Of a stretch of DNA of 11,069 nucleotides, positions 6,486-11,069 are shown piece after piece. Source of the stretch: an uncultured Paracoccaceae bacterium (GTDB taxonomy: Bacteria > Pseudomonadota > Alphaproteobacteria > Rhodobacterales > Rhodobacteraceae); NCBI GenBank assembly GCA_937132145.1, contig CAKZNY010000250.1:1-11069 (forward strand), in the 5' to 3' direction. The notes below the pieces were generated by a model, which saw nothing but the letters and a program-made list of their open reading frames with translations, ran no database searches and had not been told where the DNA came from. Position 1 is the stretch's first letter; the number at the start of each line of letters is the position of its first letter. Made by a program: the position numbers and the translations under genes.

Positions 6486-7526
6486 TTATGCGATCGCGCC
6501 AAAGGCAAATCCTGCCGCCATGGCACCGAATATTCCCAACGACATATAGGTGAAGAACACGCGCGGTTTTACCAGTGACCACACGGCCGTCATGGCGGGA
6601 ATCGAACTGACGGCACCCGCGACCATGAAGGCCATCGCCGCGCCGGAGGTCATGCCTTGTTCCATCAGGCCCGCCAGAAGCGGTGGGGCGATGTAGCCGT
6701 TGAGGTAGGCGGGCGCGCCGATCAGGGCGCTTAGGATTATGGGTTTGGGGCCGGTTCCGCCAAGGACGGATGCGATCAGATCGGCGGGGACATAGGCGAT
6801 CATCAGGGCCTCGATCAGGTAGGCCAGTGACATCCATTTCAGCAAAAACAACATGTTTTCTTTGCCGAGTTCCAGGAAGGTGGCGCGGCGCGGGGCCTCG
6901 GTCCAGAATTTCCAGACGGGTTTCTGGTCTAGAGTCGAGGGGCCGCAGGTGCTGCCGCAACCAGCGCTTTTGCGTGGGCGCAGCGGGTTTTTGAAGGCGC
7001 CTGTTTTGACCAGAAAGCTGACGATAAACCCGCCGGCGAGGCCGAGGGTCACGGCGGTTATGGCTTTGGCGATGGCGAAGCCCCAACCCAATGCGCCCGC
7101 GGTGATCAACAGGCTGGCGGGGTCCACCAGTGGCGAGGCCAGCCAGAATGCCATCACCGGGCCGAGCGGTACGCCCATGGCAAGAAGGCCTGCGATGAAG
7201 GGGATGACCTCGCACGAGCAAAACGGGGCGAGGCCGCCGACGAGGGCGGCCAGCACAATCATGCGGCGTTCGCGGCCCTTGAAGGCGTTGGCGATCAGGG
7301 CCTCGGCCCCGCTGGCACTTAGGTAGGAGATGCTGATAACGGCGAACACGATGTAGGGCGCGGTGCTGCCGAGGGCGCGGATGGCAGTGCCTGTAAGTTC
7401 GCCCATGCGGGCAGGGTCAAGCAGGGCGATCAAGGCAAGGATCAGCACGATCATGCCCCACGGAGACCAGAGCGGGGCGAGGAATTTCCGGGCAATACGC
7501 GGGTTTAGATCGGTGATTTCAACCAT
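6486..7526 (-). CDS. arsP: ArsP/SO_0444-type permease (PF03773 family)
   Basis: A 346-residue integral membrane protein of the two-module permease family that includes ArsP, an exporter of trivalent organoarsenicals in Campylobacter. About eight to ten hydrophobic segments are visible. The hallmark FCSCEVIPF (102-110) gives Cys103 and Cys105, and SPLVDPASL follows. The second module has ALIGAPAYLNGYIAPPLL. Between the modules a polar loop carries CGSTCG (Cys190, Cys194), which could pass a thiophilic ligand to the pore. The chosen start is ATG 7526, which overlaps the arsR stop by 8 bp; a TTG at 7544 in the same frame would add six residues but has no better ribosome site. Coupling to arsR and the MFS gene indicates an operon. 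The symbol is used for the family; the actual substrate (arsenical, antimonial or another soft metal) is not proven. Confidence 0.85.
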   Translation of the reverse strand: MVEITDLNPRIARKFLAPLWSPWGMIVLILALIALLDPARMGELTGTAIRALGSTAPYIVFAVISISYLSASGAEALIANAFKGRERRMIVLAALVGGLAPFCSCEVIPFIAGLLAMGVPLGPVMAFWLASPLVDPASLLITAGALGWGFAIAKAITAVTLGLAGGFIVSFLVKTGAFKNPLRPRKSAGCGSTCGPSTLDQKPVWKFWTEAPRRATFLELGKENMLFLLKWMSLAYLIEALMIAYVPADLIASVLGGTGPKPIILSALIGAPAYLNGYIAPPLLAGLMEQGMTSGAAMAFMVAGAVSSIPAMTAVWSLVKPRVFFTYMSLGIFGAMAAGFAFGAIA

Positions 7527-7836
7527 GGTTTTGCTCTGGTTCAAGGGTGGGCGCGTCGATGCAGCACTCGTTCAACAGGAAGTTGGCAAGCGCGCTCAGG
7601 TGGGCATAGTTGGCGATGTTTAACATGGCGCGGCCTTGTTTGATCTGCTTGATGGCGTTCCCGTCTGCGAGGTGCTTCAAGTGGTGTGTCAGGGTCGAGG
7701 CCGGGATGCCCAGATTTTGCTGGATGTCACCTGTGGTCAGGCCAGTCTCTCCGGTGCGGACCAGCAGGGTCAGGACCTGTAGGCGCGGGGCGGACCCAAC
7801 GGCGGCAAAACCAGTGCTTGCGGTGTCGATGTTCAT
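7519..7836 (-). CDS. arsR: ArsR-family metalloid-responsive repressor
   Basis: A 105-residue winged-helix protein. The recognition region LTTGDIQQNLGIPASTLTHHLKHL (33-56) matches ArsR/SmtB proteins, followed by the wing IKQIKQGRAMLNIANY. Paired cysteines at 91-92 (NECCID) near the C-terminus could sense As(III) or another soft metal; the classical ELCVCDL motif in the recognition helix is absent, so sensing must use this other site. The start is set at ATG 7836 rather than the ATG at 7848, because GGAGG (plus 7842-7846) sits six or so bases before 7836. Its stop overlaps the next gene by 8 bp. It probably represses its own operon by binding the palindrome immediately upstream of its ribosome site; metal binding would relieve repression. 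Confidence 0.9.
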   Translation of the reverse strand: MNIDTASTGFAAVGSAPRLQVLTLLVRTGETGLTTGDIQQNLGIPASTLTHHLKHLADGNAIKQIKQGRAMLNIANYAHLSALANFLLNECCIDAPTLEPEQNHG

Positions 7837-7846
7837 TAAAGCCTCC

Positions 7847-7862
7847 ATAAAACTAGTTTTAT
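7847..7862. promoter_or_regulatory. Perfect 16-bp palindrome, likely ArsR operator
   Basis: ATAAAACTAGTTTTAT is perfectly self-complementary and abuts the arsR Shine-Dalgarno. On the minus strand TATAAA (plus 7858-7863) overlaps its upstream half and could be the -10 element, so a bound dimer would block the promoter. This fits autoregulation by the adjacent ArsR protein. Binding is inferred from position and symmetry. Confidence 0.65.
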
Positions 7863-7902
7863 AGTTATGTTAGGGTGGACGAAATGTCTAGAGGTTTTTT
7901 CC

Positions 7903-8394
7903 TTAGCCCCTTTTTGGTGAAATAAACTCCATTGCAATGCGAAGCACGCCGAGGGCAATTTCGATCATTGCGATGATGCTCCATGTTGTACCGACGCCCA
8001 AAATCTTGATGAAATAGGCAAATCCGAAGGTTGAGATAACACCGCCGACTTGCATGGAAAAGCTGGAAATGCTTTGCATGGTGGAGCGGATATTGTCTGC
8101 CACGGCGTTATTCAGCAAAGTTTCCGAAGGTTGCGCCAAGGACATAAGTTCTGCATTTCCGTGGCAGTGCAATGGTCAGCCCCATGAGGGCCGCGACGAC
8201 CAGCAGGTGCTAGAATTCGGTGGAAAACACGGCTATTAGGAAGGCGACGATTTGCACGGCCACGGAAATGCAGGATATTCTGATCCGCCCGTGAAGGTCT
8301 GTGGCGGCTCAAGCGGAAGTTCCAGCAGAAAAGCGGCTGCGCCTATGGTGCGGGTAATGATGCCGATCATCCATAGGTCCATGCCCTTTGGCGT
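7903..8394 (-). pseudogene. Decayed MFS transporter remnant (N-terminal half)
   Basis: Three minus-strand frames together spell part of a major-facilitator protein. From about 8394 the first frame reads KGMDLWMIGIITRTIGAAAFLLELP. Near 8325-8345 the coding sense shifts to a frame reading DLHGRIRISCISVAVQIVAF and LIAVFSTEF, where DLHGRIR is the loop-2/3 motif A. A TAG at 8212-8210 then interrupts it, probably replacing a Trp codon, and the sense resumes with HLLVVAALMGLTIALP. Near 8155-8165 it shifts again to GNAELMSLAQPSETLLNN and continues through two hydrophobic segments (FGFAYFIKILG, IIAMIEIALGVLRIA) to TAA at 7905-7903. There is no start codon with a ribosome site and the second half of a transporter is missing. 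Two frameshifts plus a nonsense codon make it non-functional. It lies upstream of the arsR operon but there is no sign it belonged to it. Confidence 0.75.
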
Positions 8395-8481
8395 GTGTGG
8401 TTGGCAGAAATGTTCAACGCGCCCTTTCATCCGGTTTCGATTAAGATTACCATCCCCCCGAACAAAAGATGAGGCGTCCAG

Positions 8482-8943
8482 ATGAGCAACGAAATCAACT
8501 ATGGCCAGATGATGCAAAAGGCGATGCAGGGGTTGCTGAGAAGCATTCTTGAGCGCGTTGCGAAGGAAGGTCTGCCCGGAGACCACCACTTTTTCATCAC
8601 CTTTGACACGCAGCACCCCGGCGTAGAAATGGCCAAGTGGTTGAAGGAGGCCTACCCCGAAGAGATCACGATCGTGATGCAGGAATGGTTTGACGGGCTG
8701 GCGGTGATGTCTGACCGATTTAACGTGACGTTGAATTTTAACGACACGCCGGAACCGATGGTTATTCCGTTTGATGCGATCCGCACGTTCGTTGACCCCT
8801 CGGTCGAGTTCGGGCTGCGGTTTGATGAAAAGGATAATGCGGACGATTTTGAAGATTTGCCCGATTTTGATGATGATGACGACGATGAACCACATAAGGA
8901 CGCGGATGTCGTAAGTCTGGACGCTTTTAGAAAACCTACTTAA
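8482..8943 (+). CDS. sspB: SspB, ClpXP adaptor protein (alphaproteobacterial type)
   Basis: A 153-residue protein of the SspB family (PF04386). SspB dimers hold ssrA-tagged proteins and tether them to ClpX, speeding degradation by ClpXP in the cytoplasm. The conserved core is visible in GDHHFFITFDTQHPGVEMAKW and EMTIV-like EITIVMQEWFDGLAV, followed by RFNVTLNFNDTPEPMVIPFDAI, the substrate-groove strands, and FVDPSVEFGLRF. A highly acidic, probably disordered linker (about 112-137, including FDDDDDDE) leads to VVSLDAFRKPT at the extreme C-terminus, which fits the ClpX-binding tail. ATG 8482 has GAGG at 8471-8474. It is a single gene, with long non-coding sequence after it. The tmRNA gene in this window encodes the tag it is expected to bind. 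Confidence 0.93.
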   Translation: MSNEINYGQMMQKAMQGLLRSILERVAKEGLPGDHHFFITFDTQHPGVEMAKWLKEAYPEEITIVMQEWFDGLAVMSDRFNVTLNFNDTPEPMVIPFDAIRTFVDPSVEFGLRFDEKDNADDFEDLPDFDDDDDDEPHKDADVVSLDAFRKPT

Positions 8944-9138
8944 TTTTCGTATTTGCAATCTGCATTCGCCCGTTCGCGCGGAATTCCGCAGATGCGAATA
9001 GGTAGTTTATTGCCGATCAAAACTTTAGGTATTTGAAATCACGATAATAATTGCGTATCTCGGTTCTTAAGTTGTCCACTGCCGATCAGGATAAATCATC
9101 GATGTCGGTTTGTGGGATTCATACAAAGGAACGCCGGA
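8944..9138. other. Intergenic region after sspB with nested palindrome
   Basis: This gap of 195 bp has no gene. Near its start ATTCGC (8964-8969) pairs with GCGAAT (8994-8999) and encloses GCGGAATTCCGC (8978-8989), a perfect 12-bp palindrome able to form a hairpin with an AATT loop. It could end sspB transcription, but no T tract follows directly, so it is a weak terminator candidate. The rest is AT-rich and presumably holds the promoter of the next gene, which I could not pin down. Confidence 0.4.
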
Positions 9139-9867
9139 ATGCCGCTAAACCTGAAGACCCTGACCGCGATACGTTTTGACGGCTGGAAAATGCGCCACCT
9201 GATTACATTGATTTTGGCGGGCGTTGGCACATACGCGTTTCTTGAATCGCGCGCCGAATGGTCGGCCATGCATCGCTGGAACCGTGCGGTGGGGGATATG
9301 AGCCTCGTACTTATCGCTTTGGCTATGGCCTTCGGGCCGTTGTCGCGTCTGGTCCCGAAAATACGCGGAATAATGGTGTGGCGCCGCGAGTTCGGAATTT
9401 ACGGCGTTTTACTGGCGATCGTGCATCTGGTCATAATTCTGGCGGGGTGGATCGAATGGGATCTTATTCAGCTTTTCGGATACCAGTTCCATCCACAGGG
9501 CTTTTACGTAATGACCCAGCAAGGATTTGGGCTGGCGAATGTAATCGGCCTTATTGCATTGGTCTACGGAATCGTTCTGGCGGTGTCCTCCAGTAATTGG
9601 AGCCAACGTGTACTTGGCGGGCCGGTTTGGAAATTCCTGCAACAATCGTCGTATGTATTGTGGATGCTAATTGTCGTGCACACGGCGTATTTCTTGTATC
9701 TGCACTTCCAAGACTACCATAAATCTGTCCCCGACCCGAACTGGGCGCAATGGCCCTTCGCGGTGTTGGTGGGGGGGGTCCTTCTGTTGCAGATAGGAGC
9801 GTTTGTTAAAACATGGCGCTCGCGGCGCGGCACAAGCTCGACCTCTGGCAGGGCAGTGAAGACGTAG
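9139..9867 (+). CDS. MsrQ/YedZ-like heme-binding membrane protein (ferric reductase-like domain)
   Basis: A 242-residue protein with about six hydrophobic segments and the layout of the ferric reductase-like transmembrane domain, which includes MsrQ (YedZ). MsrQ passes electrons from the respiratory chain to the periplasmic methionine-sulfoxide reductase MsrP. Likely heme ligands are His96 (LLAIVHLVII) and His181 (LIVVHTAYFL); REFGIYGVL before the first His and WKFLQQSSYVLWML before the second match the family pattern. A non-hydrophobic loop at 105-130 is longer than in typical MsrQ. ATG 9139 with AAAGGA at 9125-9130 is chosen over an in-frame GTG at 9112. No msrP lies beside it in the window, so it could be a stand-alone cytochrome b-type protein with another partner. 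The domain call is firm; the MsrQ role is uncertain. Confidence 0.75.
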   Translation: MPLNLKTLTAIRFDGWKMRHLITLILAGVGTYAFLESRAEWSAMHRWNRAVGDMSLVLIALAMAFGPLSRLVPKIRGIMVWRREFGIYGVLLAIVHLVIILAGWIEWDLIQLFGYQFHPQGFYVMTQQGFGLANVIGLIALVYGIVLAVSSSNWSQRVLGGPVWKFLQQSSYVLWMLIVVHTAYFLYLHFQDYHKSVPDPNWAQWPFAVLVGGVLLLQIGAFVKTWRSRRGTSSTSGRAVKT

Positions 9868-9894
9868 TTCTTGGTTATTTGAAAAATCGGCAAT

Positions 9895-9929
9895 AAAAAA
9901 CGGCGGTCAAGGTTGCCCTTGCCGCCGTT
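9895..9929 (-). terminator. Rho-independent terminator of the cold-shock gene
   Basis: On the minus strand a strong stem (AACGGCGGCAAGG with CCTTGACCGCCGTT, one bulged base, loop of four) is followed by six or more T residues (the A run at plus 9895-9900). It lies about 40 bp after the cold-shock stop codon. Being nearly symmetrical it may also end transcription of the convergent membrane-protein gene. Confidence 0.88.
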
Positions 9930-9968
9930 CAAATTCTTTTGGGTGGGCGCTATGCTCCACCAACCGGC

Positions 9969-10178
9969 TTACTCAGCCAGTTTGAGGTCTGTTGCAGACT
10001 CTTTACCGTTACGGCCTGTTTCCAGCTCGAACGTTACTTTCTGGTTGTCGTTAAGGCCGGAAAGACCAGCGCGCTCAACCGCAGAAATGTGTACAAACAC
10101 GTCGCTGCCGCCGTTGTCTGGTGCGATAAAGCCGTAGCCTTTAGTTCCGTTAAACCATTTTACTGTGCCCGTAGCCAT
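9969..10178 (-). CDS. Cold-shock protein, CspA family
   Basis: A 69-residue single cold-shock domain protein. These proteins bind single-stranded RNA and DNA and melt RNA secondary structure, often on cold shock or in stationary phase. RNP1 is KGYGFI (13-18) and RNP2 is VFVHI (27-31); [16 protein letters not shown] and the C-terminal [11 protein letters not shown] are typical of alphaproteobacterial copies. An upstream in-frame start at 10208 would add ten unconserved residues; ATG 10178 is chosen because AGGAGT (plus 10186-10191) lies eight bases before it and the family begins here. It has its own terminator and a leader that may be over 100 bases long. Which csp paralogue it is cannot be told. 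Confidence 0.95.
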   Translation of the reverse strand: MATGTVKWFNGTKGYGFIAPDNGGSDVFVHISAVERAGLSGLNDNQKVTFELETGRNGKESATDLKLAE

Positions 10179-10320
10179 CAGTAGTACTCCTAAGATATTA
10201 CCACCCACAAAATGCGGTGGCTTGGTGCAGTGGGGTCTTCGGTAGTGAACCGTCTGTCTTCAAAAAGGAGGGTCATCGGGTCTGCAAAAACTTACTTCAC
10301 GAGGCGCATATGGCCTATGT
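10179..10320 (-). promoter_or_regulatory. Leader/upstream region of the cold-shock gene
   Basis: The region upstream of the cold-shock start has no gene on either strand. A hairpin (CCACC/GGTGG at plus 10201-10220) stands just before the ribosome site. Long structured leaders are known to control cspA-type genes by temperature, so this may be one. The promoter is not resolved. Confidence 0.4.
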
Positions 10321-10374
10321 TATTTGATAAATCAAGGTTTATATGCGGTATGTTCCCAACTTAAGGAAAAGTTA

Positions 10375-10701
10375 ATGCAATTGTATGGTCTGAAAACCTG
10401 TGACACGACCCGCAAAGCCCTCAAGACCTTGCGAGAGGCGGGCCTAGAGGTGGCATATATAGATGTACGGGCCGATATTATACCGGAGCGCGAATTAAGC
10501 AGGTTTCTGCGCGCTTTTGGTGATGCGATGCTAAACAAGCGGTCAACAACGTGGCGCGGGTTGTCGGATACAGATCGGGCATTGGACGCTGCGACACTGA
10601 TCAAAAAACATCCGACGGTGATGAAAAGACCCGTAATTCAAACGGATACCGACGTTTACCTTGGCTGGAATGCCGAGGTGCAAAAAGCGATTTTAGGGTA
10701 G
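10375..10701 (+). CDS. ArsC/Spx/YffB-like thioredoxin-fold protein
   Basis: A 108-residue protein of the ArsC (glutaredoxin-linked arsenate reductase)/Spx/YffB family. It opens with LYGLKTCDTTRKALKTL, placing Cys9 at the usual active-site position after the first strand; the second position of the frequent CxxC is Thr here (CDTT), so only single-Cys chemistry is possible at that site. NKRSTTWRGL (54-63) and KRPVI (84-88) match the family's conserved middle and end, with RPVI typical. YffB-type members bind glutathione; their function is poorly known, and true arsenate reduction is not supported by position or a special motif. ATG 10375 with AAGGAA six bases upstream is chosen over an in-frame start at 10324. 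No ars gene is adjacent; the arsR operon lies about 2.5 kb away, which I consider coincidence. Confidence 0.88.
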   Translation: MQLYGLKTCDTTRKALKTLREAGLEVAYIDVRADIIPERELSRFLRAFGDAMLNKRSTTWRGLSDTDRALDAATLIKKHPTVMKRPVIQTDTDVYLGWNAEVQKAILG

Positions 10702-10718
10702 GTCTCTTCGGGGAATGA

Positions 10719-10877
10719 ATGGCAGACCTTATATGGTTGGTGGGCGTATCTATTTATTACGAGCTGAAATCCACCGAAACGCCGGAGGTGGTGCAGGGCT
10801 ACGTTCACGTGGATAAAACCATCAACCGAATCAAGAAGGGCGAGCGAGTCGGAATTCATCTCGACCCCGACACCTAA
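10719..10877 (+). CDS. Small uncharacterised ORF, possibly truncated
   Basis: A 52-codon frame starting 17 bp after the ArsC-like gene, with GGGGA just upstream of ATG. It reads MADLIWLVGVSIYYELKSTE and continues through VVQGYVHVDKTINRI to HLDPDT before TAA. The alternation of charged and hydrophobic residues looks protein-like. After the TAA the same frame continues WVRKVWPLD before a TGA, as if TAA had replaced a Tyr codon. I do not recognise a family. It may be a real short protein, a cut-off remnant or chance; an opposing minus-strand frame (10925-10656) is less convincing. Confidence 0.3.
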   Translation: MADLIWLVGVSIYYELKSTETPEVVQGYVHVDKTINRIKKGERVGIHLDPDT

Positions 10878-11069
10878 TGGGTGCGCAAAGTCTGGCCGTT
10901 GGACTGAAAGACGAGATGGTATCAATTCTGACGTGCGTACAGCTTAGGGACGCGGGCTCTAGAGTAACAAATCGCCGTTCAACCGTGTGTTTTCGAAACA
11001 AAACTGCGTCTGCTAAATTAATTCAATAAACTTGTATTTTCTACTTGCGCGACTCGTGAACGGGGTCTA
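10878..11069. other. Non-coding end of window
   Basis: No gene, RNA or clear hairpin is recognised. Sequence becomes AT-rich toward 11040, which could be a promoter region for a gene beyond the window. Confidence 0.35.

Noticed and set aside
6460..7221. 253-codon minus-strand ORF within the permease gene
   Set aside because: It is a shifted frame of the permease, rich in Arg, Pro and Gly, without hydrophobic segments or motifs.
7903..8172. Separate 89-residue membrane protein
   Set aside because: Its sequence continues the MFS sense from the neighbouring frame upstream, and the apparent start has no ribosome site, so it is the tail of the remnant.
8236..8958. 240-codon minus-strand ORF over sspB
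   Set aside because: Most of it is the antisense of sspB. Only its last 50 or so codons carry sense, and those belong to the MFS remnant.
10656..10925. Minus-strand ORF opposite the small ORF at the window end
   Set aside because: It overlaps the end of the ArsC-like gene, has no ribosome site that I can see and no known motif. The plus frame reads more naturally.
1..11069. CRISPR array, insertion sequence, tRNA or phage genes
   Set aside because: Reading through the window shows no regularly spaced direct repeats, transposase or integrase motifs, or cloverleaf tRNA.

Overview
The window looks like a chromosomal segment of an alphaproteobacterium, most likely Rhodobacterales (Roseobacter-like). 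The evidence is a circularly permuted two-piece tmRNA gene with an alphaproteobacterial-type tag, an alpha-type SspB adaptor with a C-terminal ClpX-binding tail, two DUF1194 proteins, a ThyX thymidylate synthase and an MsrQ-like heme membrane protein. TGA is an ordinary stop here (gloA and the sulfotransferase both end in TGA).

Layout. 1-1530: thyX (minus) and gloA (plus) are divergent across a 76-bp gap. 1564-2550: an AT-richer, probably acquired gene for a zinc-ribbon protein with a nucleoside 2-deoxyribosyltransferase-like (TIR-like) C-terminal domain. Its frame is open over 328 codons except for one TGA at codon 11, exactly where the second cysteine of the first CxxC is expected. 2563-3912: two tandem exported VWA-like DUF1194 paralogues follow with very short gaps. 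3938-4079: an intergenic element of nested inverted repeats that can fold into a branched structure. 4148-4786: a small sulfotransferase-family protein. 4813-5147: permuted tmRNA.

5238-7836 (minus): a compact arsR - arsP-type permease - MFS operon preceded by a perfect 16-bp palindrome that is the likely ArsR operator. Upstream lies a decayed MFS remnant (7903-8394). 8482-8943: SspB, the adaptor that delivers ssrA-tagged proteins to ClpXP, so the tag-encoding RNA and the tag-reading adaptor are about 3.3 kb apart. 9139-9867: MsrQ/YedZ-like heme membrane protein. 9969-10178 (minus): cold-shock protein with a strong terminator and a structured leader. 10375-10701: ArsC/Spx/YffB-like protein. 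10719-10877: a doubtful small ORF. Beyond this nothing is recognised to the window end.

Most of the window is housekeeping. The most unusual signals are the TGA-interrupted zinc-ribbon/NDT-like gene, the branched inverted-repeat element and the decayed transporter. No CRISPR array, insertion sequence, tRNA or rRNA was seen.
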